Assembly: GCA_016789145.1 (NCBI GenBank)
Contig: JAEUQI010000020.1
Span: 1-43,229, forward strand
DNA: 43,229 nucleotides
From: Blastocatellia bacterium
GTDB lineage: Bacteria; Acidobacteriota; Blastocatellia; Pyrinomonadales; Pyrinomonadaceae
Direction: 5' to 3'
This document shows positions 26,201-34,083 of the stretch, in pieces. The notes beneath the pieces are model-generated. The model was not told where the DNA came from. It did not search any database and was given only the letters and a program-made list of their open reading frames with translations. A program made the translations under genes and the position numbers. The stretch's first letter is position 1. Each line of letters starts with the position of its first letter.

Positions 26201-27306
26201 TCGATCACATGCACCGTGCCGTCAACACCACTTCCCGGAATCGGCCGCCATACACCTTCTGCATAGAAGCCGAGGTTTAAAAGAGTTGGAGAATCTGGAA
26301 AGCCGCCGGTGAAGGTTCCTCCGACCAAAGGTGGAAGTGCGACGGCACGAACTGTCGAATCAAATCCGAATCCGGGATTACCCCAGAGGTCGTTTAAGTA
26401 TACGGCATAGTTGCCAAACGTCATCGATCCATCACCGGTGGCATTGAATGAACCTCCGACGCAGCCTTCTGCTATCGAAAACACCTCACCATTAAGACCA
26501 TCTCGACTAGTGCTTGACCAATTAGCTCCGTCAAAGATCGCTATCCGTTTCAGATTGACGCCTGAATTCGAAGTTTGAGTAAATGCCCCACCGATTATGA
26601 TCCTTGACGCTGTTTCTACACGAATCGCATTAACTCTATTGTTCAGTCCGGCGTTGGGCAACGCTTCCCATACACCGTCCGGCGCACTTAAGTTCAGTAT
26701 TGCAATGTTGTTCAAGCCGACAACACTTTCATCGTTCGTGACGGCAAAGGTTCCTCCGACGAATATTGCGGGTGGACTGGCTCGAAATGCTAGTGCATTT
26801 ACGGTTCCATCGAGTCCGTTTCCTGCTACGGTAGACCAAGTTCCGGAAGTAATCGAGTGTCTCGCGATATTGCCGAGCGAAGGGCCGTTTTGGACAACTG
26901 TCGTGGAAAACTGACCTCCAACCCATAGTGTGTCGCCCTGAACCAAAAGTGCGTTTACTCTCGCAAATGTCGGAACATTGCCATCTGTTACACCAAGTCC
27001 GGGCAAAGCGTGCCACGTGTCAGTATCGAGGTCAAGGTACGCTACATTATGAGCGACGACATCAGAAACCTTAGAAAACGAACCACCGACGTAAACACGT
27101 CTTCGAAGGTTATCGCGAGCTATCGCATATATTTTAGGTGGTATGTAGGTATCCCCATTCACCGTTCCCGGATCATATGATGTCGGATCACTAATCGTCG
27201 GAACGCAGTTAAAGCCTGTTGCTACGATCAATAGTATAAGGATTAAACAGAATGTGCGGATGGTTCTCCAGCTACATAGCGTAGTTGCAGTTTTTTGCGG
27301 TTTCAT
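20296..27306 (-). CDS. Giant mosaic secreted/surface protein
   Basis: The 2336-residue product starts at ATG 27306 (AGGAGA 9 nt upstream); an upstream frame to 27414 lacks a site. A signal sequence ends near residue 30 ([12 protein letters not shown]; the lipobox is poor). Domains in order: about 50-735, repeats with YVGGSFS/VGGQFT motifs, probably propellers; 735-965, beta-rich region with [20 protein letters not shown]; 969-1022, Thr-Pro linker; about 1030-1130, Ig-like putative-Ig strand ([20 protein letters not shown]); 1130-1455, FG-GAP repeats with [10 protein letters not shown]-type calcium loops; 1455-1497, second Thr-Pro linker; 1500-2230, right-handed parallel beta-helix; 2250-2336, carboxypeptidase-regulatory-like domain. 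No enzymatic motif is evident; surface display or adhesion is an inference. Confidence 0.88.
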   Translation of the reverse strand: MKPQKTATTLCSWRTIRTFCLILILLIVATGFNCVPTISDPTSYDPGTVNGDTYIPPKIYAIARDNLRRRVYVGGSFSKVSDVVAHNVAYLDLDTDTWHALPGLGVTDGNVPTFARVNALLVQGDTLWVGGQFSTTVVQNGPSLGNIARHSITSGTWSTVAGNGLDGTVNALAFRASPPAIFVGGTFAVTNDESVVGLNNIAILNLSAPDGVWEALPNAGLNNRVNAIRVETASRIIIGGAFTQTSNSGVNLKRIAIFDGANWSSTSRDGLNGEVFSIAEGCVGGSFNATGDGSMTFGNYAVYLNDLWGNPGFGFDSTVRAVALPPLVGGTFTGGFPDSPTLLNLGFYAEGVWRPIPGSGVDGTVHVIDCVPESGNGKYSCFVGGEFRNSGDGTVVNLNGFVKYELDTTSLLSPMGVPSVGIEEVGLLDGIALNSTANSIASDASGNIYVGGAFTRAANTIPALNKVARFDPVTRTWMPLANNGLNGDVEAFWRVGDNLYVGGDFTATFDGAVTNLNRMARYNLTAGTWHPVGNNGLNGPVLSFAQRGDELWVGGMFTRTSDNAVLNLNRLARYNLMSGTWSTVPNNGMNGDVHALAFKGDDLYIGGDFSRTSDNDYFLFNFTKLNTATNTYVELANSGTNFIVERLRLDGNDLYVSGQFTRTKDNTIVLDGLGRYDTVYNGWNAVYGYSDELRLGRQLRASIDVGPDRYIGGSFHQVGNTVAHYFTRLYGQVWNVSAGTSDWNDGANWSTGAVPAANTSAVIPSGSGSVSITSSDVVLADLIVNGGTLTVGPGRTLTINGILKLGGGVINGSGTVVVTDCRRDRVMGGSDTSYIRTALVRCVDSDGVYGFPVGTLNAYSPVYVGEISGTGNVSVKANQGEYTNTAVGLPTNRLQRWWNVENPGGGVTNSQLIFQYDFVDIISNEPAYKAYRIAGGNAFVASDFANTYTHRATATNVTAFSDWTIAGDPGGPTPTPTPTPLPPTPTPTPLPSPTATPTPTPTPTPEPTPTPTPTPEPTPTPPVLGTYPDSNLVLSGNTSVTPDAIPNGANSISATTDSRFRGTLVADPVSGVVRVTSASPAGTYTVKVTGFNGGNPATTTFTMTVTNGAECTMSVAFTEGTDITAATSAVSTSIGDIDNDGDQDLAVMNEWSNAVSIMLGDGFGAFVHAGDVSIAFGPTLTELVDINNDGRLDLVTAANNRLIRRLGNGDGTFSNLPSIDFLDGPNGLAVGDLNNDGKRDIVIGQYSGSAVLVLIGDGSGGFTSGAPVTTAAGVVAVTIADVNSDGNGDVLSVNYDTNSVSVRLGDGLGGLSGTTNVAVGNGPVSITTGNFDADANLDFAVSNKLGNTVSIRNGDGLGGFSGTTELSPLNTPESLALADLDNDGVHDLVVADSWVANDAIFFGDGSGGFAETLAVPAGWWPYSIKVGDLNADGRQDIVTGNFGSALTTVRLGACVAPTPTPTPEETPTPTPTPEPTPTPEETPTPTPTPEPTPTPELNLVTVTGSDLSSGNYNTLKDAFDAINAGSHTGSVTITINGTTTETATANLTFNGDGFASYTSIVIEPLAGGSREISGVMPADTPLVNLNGADNVTIDGINSGGTSLTLSNNAVDVGTQNSTIRLQNGATSNTIRNTNLRGTFVGTTSGVVFISTDDTTANGNDNNLIEFCNIGGSTGEKADRGVSSVGYATDASVGNGNNIVRNNNIFDFYRNGIHMGAGSKSWTVENNRFYQTTTLDGMGGSLEHRVIEVNDNTAVGGAEGITITGNTIGYSAVDGTGTYAINDSFSFNGIYCRTWSAGAANVVNNNTITAISLDSAFSLAIFIGIYNHQSGPMNANGNLIGSMTSNGAISINGFGSGYTHAGIFTFQSPSTLNISNNQIGGISITNGSTGSDRLYVIGAATATTASLTASGNTIGGSVADSIVINGSSTTQGIIGIYSGFASNISGNTVQNLTTNAGSGTGLSASLCGIATFSSSANSTLSNNTIRNLRNTSTDNATVVHGIYFTGSTANIVERNFVYGISIGATGAPSATAEVNGVRIEGGTTTYRNNMIALGDGVGSAIGNAALAGGLNGFREIGGTNNLYHNSVYLGGSPTSGVGRSFALNSSVTTNTRRYRNNIFYNARTNSGSSGTNYAVRVGGTGVNPFGLTVNNNIYRASGSGGVFGLYNSVDRASLAAWQAAVGQDAASQDADPQFVDPTAATPNLHLSTSLVSPAMDTGVNVGVFNDFENHLRPAGGGFDIGGDEALAPSASFASVSGRIVTANGNGIRGVTIELSVNGEIKRAITGAFGYYTIEDVPVGETCVLIVSSKRYEFAMPTRVVTVTDNISDVDFIAEPLE
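22815..22940. repeat. Thr/Pro linker-coding tandem repeat (second linker)
   Basis: Low-complexity tandem DNA inside the giant secreted protein, made of imperfect GGCGTCGGAGTT-type 6- and 12-mers on the plus strand and encoding [20 protein letters not shown]-like sequence on the minus strand. It is expected to vary in copy number between strains. Not a CRISPR array. Confidence 0.8.
24240..24397. repeat. Thr/Pro linker-coding tandem repeat (first linker)
   Basis: Same repeat type as at 22815-22940, encoding [19 protein letters not shown]-like sequence in the giant protein. The two linkers are built from the same hexamer, so recombination between them could delete the 1.3 kb of FG-GAP repeats that lie between. 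Confidence 0.8.
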
Positions 27307-27388
27307 GATCGGTGTCTCCTGCGGCTTGCGGTGGCCGCGGTTTACGGTTGAGTGATCGAATTTAGGTGCATTTTGTATTGACTTGTTT

Positions 27389-27425
27389 TCAAAAATCTTC
27401 AAAACTATTCTCAAAAGTTCTCAAA
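27389..27425. promoter_or_regulatory. Helically phased direct repeats, candidate operator
   Basis: TCAAA occurs at 27389, 27399, 27411 and 27421, each preceded by TT or TC, at spacings of 10, 12 and 10 bp. The set ends 10 bp before the ATG of the wHTH regulator and lies between it and the divergent giant protein gene. OmpR-type winged helices bind direct repeats one helical turn apart, so an autoregulatory operator is plausible. The stretch is also simply AT-rich. Confidence 0.4.
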
Positions 27426-27435
27426 TTTAGTTTTT

Positions 27436-28785
27436 ATGTCGTTGGTGTTCGGATCGAGTGTTTTCGAGTTTGAGGTGTTTCGCATCGATGCGAAGCTGCG
27501 GCGGTTGTCGCGCGTTGATTCGGGCGACGTGATCCCGCTGACGCCGCGGGCGTTCGATCTGCTTTATTACTTATCTACAAACGCGGGTAGAGTGATCAGC
27601 AAGGAAGAGCTGATGGAGACCGTATGGGAAGGCTCGGCGGTCGAGGAATCAAATCTATCGCAGACAATCTTTGTGCTACGAAAACTTCTCGGCGAAGACA
27701 AAAAAGCTCCGCGATTGATCTTGACGGTTCCAGGTGTTGGCTATCGGTTTATCGCTAAGGTCGAGGCGATCGGTGAGAGATCGACGCCGGATCAGCGTCG
27801 CTTGCTAAACGACAGACAGGGGACCAACAGCAACGAAGCCTATCAGGCTTACGTTCGCGGGCGTTTTTTCTGGAACAAACGCACGGCAGTGAGCCTACGG
27901 CAGGCAGTTGCTCATTTTGAGGATGCCATTGAGAAAGACCCGAAATTTGCGCATGCGTACACAGGCCTTTCGGACAGTTACCGTTTGCTTTCAGAGTATT
28001 ATGCCGCGGCAACGCCGAACATATCGATGAATAAGGCAAAGGCGGCGATCTCGCGTTCGCAGGAGATCGACGAGCAACTTAGCGAGGCTCATGCGTCTCT
28101 TGCGTACGCCCAAGCATTCTACGATTGGGATTGGGCGACGGCTGAAGAGTCGTTTCGGAGTGCACTGGAGATCGACCCGTTAAACGCGACGACGCACCAA
28201 TGGTTCGCTGAGTTGATGATGGTACGAGGGCGATTTGAAGAAGCTCGTAGGCACATCGATCAGGCAATTGAGATCTCGTCCGAATCTACCGCGATCCATA
28301 CCTGTCTCGCCGTCTTCTACTATTTGCAACGCGACGCAAACGCATTGATCTCGCAGGCGAGGCAAATTCTAAAGCTCGATCCGAAATCAGGTTATGGACA
28401 TTTCTATTTAGGATTCGGTTACGAATTTGCTGAGACTTACAAAGTCGCAGTCGATGAGTTCGGCCGCGCCGCAATTGCGTTTGGCGAACCGGCAGACATT
28501 GCCGAGGAACTTCGCCTAGCGTACGAACGTGGCGGGATGCCTGCCGTTTGGTATAAGCGGCTCGAGCAATACGCGACTCGAGAGCATCTCGCCGAGTATC
28601 CGCCATTCCTGAAATCACTGGTTCCCGCTCGGCTTGGCGATAGGGAAATGATGTATCGATTTCTCGGCGAAGCCTTAGACCAACGCGACCGTGGAATCAT
28701 TTATATCAAACAAGAGCCGTTTCTTGCGGTATATCAGAGCGAATCCAGAATGCAAGGTCTTGTAAAAGAATTGCGGCTCGAATAA
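27436..28785 (+). CDS. Winged-helix transcriptional regulator with TPR domain
   Basis: The 449-residue protein begins with an OmpR/CadC-type winged helix (about 5-112): VIPLTPRAFDLLYYLSTNAG, VISKEELMETVW, ESNLSQTIFVLRKLLGEDKK, LTVPGVGYRFIAKV. The remainder (about 135-440) has tetratricopeptide-like repeats such as NEAYQAYVRGRFFWNK and HFEDAIEKDPKFAHAYTGLS then LEIDPLNATTHQWFAELMMV. There is no transmembrane helix, so it is a cytosolic variant. This class is abundant in Acidobacteria and has no known signal. It is divergent from the giant protein and followed by the small secreted protein at 28882; it may control both. Confidence 0.88.
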   Translation: MSLVFGSSVFEFEVFRIDAKLRRLSRVDSGDVIPLTPRAFDLLYYLSTNAGRVISKEELMETVWEGSAVEESNLSQTIFVLRKLLGEDKKAPRLILTVPGVGYRFIAKVEAIGERSTPDQRRLLNDRQGTNSNEAYQAYVRGRFFWNKRTAVSLRQAVAHFEDAIEKDPKFAHAYTGLSDSYRLLSEYYAAATPNISMNKAKAAISRSQEIDEQLSEAHASLAYAQAFYDWDWATAEESFRSALEIDPLNATTHQWFAELMMVRGRFEEARRHIDQAIEISSESTAIHTCLAVFYYLQRDANALISQARQILKLDPKSGYGHFYLGFGYEFAETYKVAVDEFGRAAIAFGEPADIAEELRLAYERGGMPAVWYKRLEQYATREHLAEYPPFLKSLVPARLGDREMMYRFLGEALDQRDRGIIYIKQEPFLAVYQSESRMQGLVKELRLE

Positions 28786-28881
28786 ATTACGCAAAAAGTT
28801 TTCAATTCAACGTCACTCTATTGAACGGGCGAATCAAGCCATATCGCCCGTCAAATTCATAAGTTGGTAGGAGAGATAATC

Positions 28882-29283
28882 ATGTTGAAAAGAAACTTAA
28901 TTTCATTCGCAATCATCGTTTCAGGACTTTTTCTTGCCAATCAGGCATACGGACAGTCGTCGATCAATAGTTCAGTGAACCGCGGTTCGCAGACTCAATC
29001 GATCAAAAGCCCACGGGACGTGGCTACCGGCCAGTTGATCGATACGAGCACCGGCGAGATCGTTTGGGTTCGAAACGGAAGACGTACATCAACAAGTGTT
29101 GAGTCCCGTGGGGCGACATCTGGGAATACCTTGCAGATCTCGAACCGTTCAGGCCGTTCGCGAGGTTCGAGCAACCTTATCGACACAAGCACCGGTGAGA
29201 TCGTTTGGGCAGACGAAATCAGGTCAACACCAAGAAGGCGTTCAGCAGTCGACAACGAAGTAGCGGCCCTTGTAACCTGGTAG
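28882..29283 (+). CDS. Small secreted protein with a duplicated LIDTSTGEIVW motif
   Basis: The 133-residue product has AGGAGAG at 28869-28875, 6 nt before ATG 28882. Residues 1-24 are a signal peptide (MLKRNLISFAIIVSGLFLAN then QAYG). The mature protein is Ser/Arg-rich and contains LIDTSTGEIVW exactly twice, at residues 52-62 and 99-109, each followed within a few residues by a basic patch (NGRR, RRR). The function is unknown and I know no family for it. A strong terminator follows. Confidence 0.7.
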   Translation: MLKRNLISFAIIVSGLFLANQAYGQSSINSSVNRGSQTQSIKSPRDVATGQLIDTSTGEIVWVRNGRRTSTSVESRGATSGNTLQISNRSGRSRGSSNLIDTSTGEIVWADEIRSTPRRRSAVDNEVAALVTW

Positions 29284-29305
29284 TCGCAAAGATCAATGAA
29301 AAAAC

Positions 29306-29341
29306 AAAAGCGTCGATTCGGTTGCCCGTTTCGACGCTTTT
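29306..29341. terminator. Bidirectional intrinsic terminator
   Basis: AAAAGCGTCGA (29306-29316) pairs perfectly with TCGACGCTTTT (29331-29341) around a 14-nt loop. The plus strand continues TATTTTTTTG, and the minus strand reads TTTTGTTTTTTC after the stem, so both strands have U-tracts. It ends the small secreted protein transcript and, on the minus strand, the candidate RNA at 29342-29837. Confidence 0.85.
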
Positions 29342-29837
29342 ATTTTTTTGCTCTTCGCCGGTCCGCCGAAGCTTGCCGGTTAGAAAGAGTGGCGAAGGTC
29401 ACATGTACACGTGGCCGACACCGATTTTGTATCCCGAAGCTCACTCTGCGGAGAGCCGTCTCCGGTCAGCACCCTTCCAGTTTTACCTTTCCGTTTGCGC
29501 TTTCGCGCAGGTGCCATTAGGTTTTTGTTTTGGTGGCTTTACCTCCACCGCCGGTTACGTCCCCGGCAACGAGGCCCTGCGTACTTCTAAATCCGAAGAT
29601 CAAGTTTTCGCTGGGCGACTTTGGCACCTTTCAGGCTGATCATTCCTGCTAGGCGTCCGGCGTTTTTATCCGCCGAACTCGGCTCGTCTTTCGACTTACC
29701 TCAACCAAGCCTTTCGGCTTCGGCTCCGAGCGTACCAAGCAGCGGCTTTCCGCTCCTTCTGCTCTCGAACGGTCGCGTCACCGCATCCGTTCCACCTCTC
29801 GGTGCCGGTCAAGCTACCCGTAAGCAATCTCGACTGT
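29342..29837 (-). ncRNA. Candidate large structured RNA, unidentified
   Basis: No coding frame is convincing on either strand. On the minus strand, several hairpins close with GNRA loops: CACC-GAGA-GGUG (29793-29804), GCG-GUGA-CGC inside the GAACGG/CCGUUC stem (29767-29792), AAGCC-GAAA-GGCUU (29707-29720), UGCGC-GAAA-GCGCA (29496-29509). A GAUC-UUCG-GAUU hairpin lies near 29600. All loops are stable only on this strand. A long-range helix joins the ends: 29805-29815 with 29370-29379 (10 bp, one bulge); another, 29509-29516 with 29622-29629, is 8 bp and perfect. A promoter lies upstream at 29844-29871 and a terminator at 29306-29341. I looked for and did not find the RNase P core (GGAAAGUCC), the tmRNA T-arm, the SRP loop or group II domain V. 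Confidence 0.72.
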
Positions 29838-29843
29838 GTAGCT

Positions 29844-29871
29844 ATATTACACCCGAAAAATGCGAAGTCAA
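29844..29871 (-). promoter_or_regulatory. Sigma-70-type promoter for the candidate RNA
   Basis: On the minus strand TTGACT (29871-29866) and TAATAT (29849-29844) are 16 nt apart, giving a predicted start near 29837. The -35 box has five of six consensus bases and the -10 box four of six. No other transcription unit begins here. Confidence 0.6.
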
Positions 29872-29913
29872 GTAGAAAATACTTTAGGTTTTGGGCTGAT
29901 TTTACGGGCATTC

Positions 29914-30020
29914 TGTGCAATATCTGTGGAAAACTATTGTGCCAGAACTGTGGACAAAAATGTGGAAAACTCGCGAAGTGTAATCAACGCAGAGATTAAC
30001 TTTCTGTTAAGTTTCCACAG
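29914..30020. other. Cluster of DnaA boxes, candidate replication origin
   Basis: TGTGGAAAA occurs at 29925-29933 and 29961-29969; both are the complement of TTTTCCACA, which fits TTWTNCACA. TGTGGACAA at 29949-29957 has one mismatch, and GTTTCCACA at 30011-30019 lies in the opposite orientation. A weaker TGTGCAATA is at 29914-29922. Three boxes point the same way at 24- and 12-bp spacings. AT-rich DNA follows from about 30040 to 30180 and could be an unwinding region. DnaA and DnaN genes are not adjacent. Confidence 0.5.
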
Positions 30021-30207
30021 CCCCAACGCCGGACCTTTAAATGCATTGAATTCTGACGACGAAAAAAAAACTATTTCATTCTATCTCAATGAGAAAAATG
30101 ACTCTTTTTGATCTCAAAACTTCCTTTGAACCGCCGAATTCTGATGACATAGCGGCAAAACTAATGTAATTTTGGATGAATACAGTAATTGCAGGCCGAG
30201 GAATGGT

Positions 30208-33003
30208 ATGAGAAATACGGTAATTGTGTTCTTACTTCTAATGTCGACGATGGCATACGGGGCCCCCGGTGACCTTGATCTTACGTTCGGTGTCAGAGGC
30301 GGCTTCGCGACCACTGATCTCGGAGCACTGCAACTTGACGAGCGATCATTCGACACAGCCATTCAATCCGATGGCAAGATCGTTGTTGTTGGCTATCGCG
30401 AATCTGAGACGCTACCATCATTTCGCGAACATTTGGTTGTAAGGTTCAACGCAGATGGTTCGCTCGACACTACATTCAGCGGCGATGGCTGGTTCACGAT
30501 CGCTGACGTTGGTCAACTCGGTACGTCATATGCGGTCGTTATCCAGCCCGACGGCAAGATAGTCGTCGGTGGCGGTGCCGGCATTGGTAGCTCTACCGCA
30601 TTCATATTTCGACTTGAACCGGACGGTGATCCCGACACAACATTCAGCGGCGACGGAGTTCAGACGGTGATCGCTACCGGCTGTGTTCTTTCGATGGCTC
30701 TTGCATCGGATGGCAAGATCATTGCCTCGACCTATTACAACGGCGGAGCGTTTCCTTCTGGTTATCTTACTTACGTTCTCAGACTTAATTCGGACGGTAC
30801 GCTAGATAATACTTTCGATTCCGATGGCAAGCGACTAATTAATGATGTCTTGAGCCAGACTGTTCACTATCCATATGGAACTGCATTACAAAGCGATGGA
30901 AAGATCGTTGTCGCCGGACAGACTGGATCGAATACTACGTTCTATGATCTTGCAATGGTTCGTCTCGAAACAAACGGGAGCTTTGATCTGTCATTCGACG
31001 GCGACGGAGTTGTTCGGACGCAATTAGCAACGCAAGAGACCACCGCACGGTCGGTGATCGTCCAATCTGATGGCAAGATCGTTGTCTCCGGCGGTATTTC
31101 ACAGCCCTCAACGACATTTGTCGATCCAGGGTTGTTCAGGTACGAATCTAATGGCAGCCTTGACACTAGCTTCGACGGAGACGGATATCGGATCTATGAG
31201 GTTATCGCGAATAACGAGGATTTTTTCTTCGACGATATTGTGAGACAGGCCGACGGCAAATATCTAGCCATCGCGTCCGGCGTTTCGTCTTATCCATTTT
31301 TCAACAAGGACGATCATTGGATCGTGCGAGCGAACTCCGACGGATCGCCTGACAATACGTTCGACGCAAATTCGGTCGTCAAATCGCAATGGTGCGAGAC
31401 AGGCAAGGCAATAGCGGTCCACACCGATGGCAGCGTGATCGCGGCTGGTTCGCGTGATCGGGTTAATGATCCTGATTACGAACACGGGCTCTGTGTACAG
31501 CGATTTACTTCGGCTGGGGCGGTTGATTATTCTTTTGCGTCCTCGCCATCGAATGGCAAAGCGACCATCGGAGCGTTTGGGCTGAAGTCGATATATGATG
31601 TTGCTTATCAGCTGAGCGGAAAAATGCTGGTGGCCGGCGTAGGCACCTCGTCAGCGGGACTTGATGCCGCGATCGTCGCACGTATTAATTCAGATGGGAC
31701 GCTAGACACGACCTTCATGGACGAAGGTATCTACATGCGGTCAGATCCGTCATCGAATGCGGCGTTTTATGATATCAAGGTCTTAAGCGACGGCGGCTTC
31801 TATTTGGCAGGACAATCTAACTCGTCGACCGCGATGATCGTAAAATTCACGGGCGGAGCAGTCCCCGACACGTCGTTTAGTGGCGATGGCGTCGCTACGA
31901 CAACCAATGCCGCTAGGTTTAACGCCGTAGCTGTCCAGTCGGATGGAAAGCCGATAGGTTGCGGTTCGCTTGGCACTACTACACGTAACGGCCGCGTGGT
32001 TAGATTTACAACAACCGGTACGGCCGAGGTAACCACGACTAATAGTATGGGTTCGCCCGGGTTTGACAACGACATCCTCGAATGTGGTTTTCAATCAGAC
32101 GGGAAGCTAGTAGTGGTTGGCTACGGACGCGATAACGTTCTTTCCAGCGACCGAGTCGCAGTTAGTAGGCATTCAACGTCGTTGGCGATCGACTCAACAT
32201 TTGGCACGTCGGGTATTTCAACGGTCGATCTTTCGCCATTCGTAGACGACCGCGGCCGTGATATTGCGATCCAGACAGACGATAAGATACTCGTCGCATC
32301 TACGGGCTTTAATGGTACGAATTTTGATATGGCGGCGATCCGTTTCGACGCCAACGGCACGCCAGACCCCAGCTTTACCGCAGATTTTGGAGCCGGTGGT
32401 GTTTCGTTGATCGATTTCCTTCTTGGTACCGCGAACGATACGGGAAGTGCGATCTTGCTGCAGCCCGACGGTCAGATCTTAGTTGGGGGAACGCAAGATA
32501 ACGGGACGAACCTTCGATTTGGATTGGCAAAGCTAAATCCAGGCGGCGGAATTGCAATAGGATTTGGCACGCTCGGCCGGGCACTCGCGGTCTTCGCAGG
32601 TGCGAACGCCACAGTTAACTCGATGGCATTTTATTCGAACAACCGGATCGTAATGGCCGGACAGGTTTTTGATGGGCCTGATCCTGCGTTAGCCTTGGCG
32701 AGATTCCAGAATGAGTTCATCCCAACCGCTGCGGGCGTAACGATTTCCGGTCAAGTGCTCGATCCTGATCGGAATGGTATAGCCAACGCCGTTGTCACAA
32801 TTGAAGGGACGAACGGCTCGCGATCGACGGTACGGACCTCAACGTTCGGCTACTTCTCATTTGAAGGTATTGCTGCAGGGCAATCGTATGTTGTGAGCGT
32901 TGGTTCGAAACGCTTCGGTTTCGAGCCAAGGCTTATCTCGGTCACGGAAGATATTCTAGGAATGGAGATCATCGCTACCAACGTTGGCGCACGAGGATTG
33001 TAA
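30208..33003 (+). CDS. Secreted delta-60 repeat protein with C-terminal regulatory-like domain
   Basis: The 931-residue protein starts at ATG 30208 with GAGGA 5 nt upstream; earlier in-frame starts would lengthen the signal peptide unnaturally. After the signal peptide (MRNTVIVFLLLMSTMAYG) it begins APGDLDLTFG and repeats units of 50-65 residues with QSDGKIVVVG and RFNADGSLDTTFSGDGW patterns, the delta-60 family (TIGR02608), likely forming beta-propellers. The last 85 residues, ISGQVLDPDRNGIANAVVTI to the end, are a carboxypeptidase-regulatory-like beta-sandwich similar to that of the giant protein at 20296. No catalytic residues are evident. Confidence 0.88.
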   Translation: MRNTVIVFLLLMSTMAYGAPGDLDLTFGVRGGFATTDLGALQLDERSFDTAIQSDGKIVVVGYRESETLPSFREHLVVRFNADGSLDTTFSGDGWFTIADVGQLGTSYAVVIQPDGKIVVGGGAGIGSSTAFIFRLEPDGDPDTTFSGDGVQTVIATGCVLSMALASDGKIIASTYYNGGAFPSGYLTYVLRLNSDGTLDNTFDSDGKRLINDVLSQTVHYPYGTALQSDGKIVVAGQTGSNTTFYDLAMVRLETNGSFDLSFDGDGVVRTQLATQETTARSVIVQSDGKIVVSGGISQPSTTFVDPGLFRYESNGSLDTSFDGDGYRIYEVIANNEDFFFDDIVRQADGKYLAIASGVSSYPFFNKDDHWIVRANSDGSPDNTFDANSVVKSQWCETGKAIAVHTDGSVIAAGSRDRVNDPDYEHGLCVQRFTSAGAVDYSFASSPSNGKATIGAFGLKSIYDVAYQLSGKMLVAGVGTSSAGLDAAIVARINSDGTLDTTFMDEGIYMRSDPSSNAAFYDIKVLSDGGFYLAGQSNSSTAMIVKFTGGAVPDTSFSGDGVATTTNAARFNAVAVQSDGKPIGCGSLGTTTRNGRVVRFTTTGTAEVTTTNSMGSPGFDNDILECGFQSDGKLVVVGYGRDNVLSSDRVAVSRHSTSLAIDSTFGTSGISTVDLSPFVDDRGRDIAIQTDDKILVASTGFNGTNFDMAAIRFDANGTPDPSFTADFGAGGVSLIDFLLGTANDTGSAILLQPDGQILVGGTQDNGTNLRFGLAKLNPGGGIAIGFGTLGRALAVFAGANATVNSMAFYSNNRIVMAGQVFDGPDPALALARFQNEFIPTAAGVTISGQVLDPDRNGIANAVVTIEGTNGSRSTVRTSTFGYFSFEGIAAGQSYVVSVGSKRFGFEPRLISVTEDILGMEIIATNVGARGL

Positions 33004-33008
33004 GGATA

Positions 33009-33509
33009 TTACTTTTCTTTCTCTTTTAATTCGCTCACCTTCACGCCCTTTGTCTCGAGTTCCGAAGCGATCTGGCGGAAATTCCGATCGCCGAGTTTTA
33101 GGACCATATAGTCTTTTTCTGTCTGAATGGTCATCCAATGCTTCTTTTTCTTAATGAACAGAAATGGAACTGCGATAAAAGGAAATATCAAACTTGTCAG
33201 AACAACAGTCGTTACGCCTCCGCCGACCGAAAACAGTGGCTTCTTCGAGTACGACTGATCGGCCAGTTTGATGTCGGAATATGCGAACTCTTTTGTTTCA
33301 GCCGCCAAACTCGTCTTGTCCGGAACAACTTTGACTGTTCTTTCACCAAAAATGATGTCCGCGTCAGTCTCGATCGATCTTTTGTTTCGAACAACAACCA
33401 ACTCGATCGCGTACGATCTTTGCGATGTCTGTGCAAAGGCCGAGGTCAAAATAAGCAATGAGATCACCACGAGCACGGCCAAAAGCAAATTGGGCTTAAG
33501 TTTCATCAT
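33009..33509 (-). CDS. Small membrane-anchored protein of unknown function
   Basis: The 166-residue protein has a signal or anchor sequence at the N-terminus (MMKLKPNLLLAVLVVISLLI) followed by TSAFAQ, a beta-rich segment (YAIELVVVRNKRSIETDADI), a second hydrophobic stretch at about 95-118 (VTTVVLTSLIFPFIAVPFLF) and a basic run KKKKH, then a beta-rich end IQTEKDYMVLKLGDRNF. It converges on the delta-60 gene with a 5-bp gap. A lone membrane protein; no family recognised. Either of the first two ATGs could be used. Confidence 0.65.
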   Translation of the reverse strand: MMKLKPNLLLAVLVVISLLILTSAFAQTSQRSYAIELVVVRNKRSIETDADIIFGERTVKVVPDKTSLAAETKEFAYSDIKLADQSYSKKPLFSVGGGVTTVVLTSLIFPFIAVPFLFIKKKKHWMTIQTEKDYMVLKLGDRNFRQIASELETKGVKVSELKEKEK

Positions 33510-33555
33510 TTGATTAGATGCGACAAAAGCCCAAATACGTTCGCACAGGCCGAGA

Positions 33556-34083
33556 TCAAGCGATGGTTTGGATGAATGCGATAACTTTGCTGCGAAAGAT
33601 CTCCGGATTGATCGCAGGATACTTAAAAATTAATGGCTCGATAGCATCGTAAAACTCTAATAGTCGAGACGCCTCGATCAATTTCGAATCAAACATAGAC
33701 TTTACATCCAAAAGATCTTGATTATGTCCCCGCTCGATCTTGGCAAGTGCTTGGCTGTATGGGTCGTATTGAAAGAATCGAGCCTTTCCTTCTTGGGCGA
33801 CAAAGATAGAACGTTCTTCCCAGCCTGGTAATTCGGGGATGAAGTCCGAAGGAGCGGCGAGTTCTAGGTTTATATTGAGCTGTTCCTTAATCTTAGATAT
33901 CGAGCGAAAGAGTTCATCGGATTCGGGAGTGAACCGAAGGTCGATATCAACTGTGGTTTCCCTCCAGCCTTGCAGGACCGCCGTTGAACCACCGGTCAAG
34001 TATACCCTGACTGGTGCATGTGCGGCACGGCCAAATAGCCGCATAAACTCAACGATCTGGGAATGTGTGGTCAGATCCCGCAT
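33556..34083 (-). CDS. Nucleotidyltransferase-like protein (DUF6036/AbiEii-like)
   Basis: The 175-residue protein contains the minimal nucleotidyltransferase core VYLTGGSTAVLQGWR followed by TTVDIDLRF, which matches the G-G/G-S and D-x-D motifs of this superfamily (the D-I-D-L acidic pair binds metal). The C-terminal part (YDPYSQALAKIERGHNQDLL) is like DUF6036 proteins. Several members of this fold are toxins in toxin-antitoxin pairs, which makes the small gene overlapping it by 13 bp a candidate partner. Activity here is not shown. Confidence 0.75.
   Translation of the reverse strand: MRDLTTHSQIVEFMRLFGRAAHAPVRVYLTGGSTAVLQGWRETTVDIDLRFTPESDELFRSISKIKEQLNINLELAAPSDFIPELPGWEERSIFVAQEGKARFFQYDPYSQALAKIERGHNQDLLDVKSMFDSKLIEASRLLEFYDAIEPLIFKYPAINPEIFRSKVIAFIQTIA

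Noticed and set aside
27200-27260. Lipobox in the giant protein (GFNC)
   Set aside because: The residue before Cys is Asn, which does not fit the lipobox consensus, so lipoprotein status is not claimed.
27307-27414. Longer start for the giant protein
   Set aside because: The 36 extra residues precede a normal signal peptide that has its own ribosome-binding site at 27306.
29342-29837. Identification as RNase P RNA, tmRNA, SRP RNA or a group II intron
   Set aside because: The conserved cores I know (GGAAAGUCC and ACAGAA-type RNase P motifs, tmRNA T-arm and acceptor, SRP GGAAG loop, domain V) were not found on either strand.
29205-29875. Open frames on the plus strand across the candidate RNA (for example 29205-29639 and 29621-29875)
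   Set aside because: They lack signal peptides, ribosome-binding sites and recognisable motifs, overlap the terminator or the RNA hairpins, and have biased low-quality composition (Ser, Arg, Pro runs).
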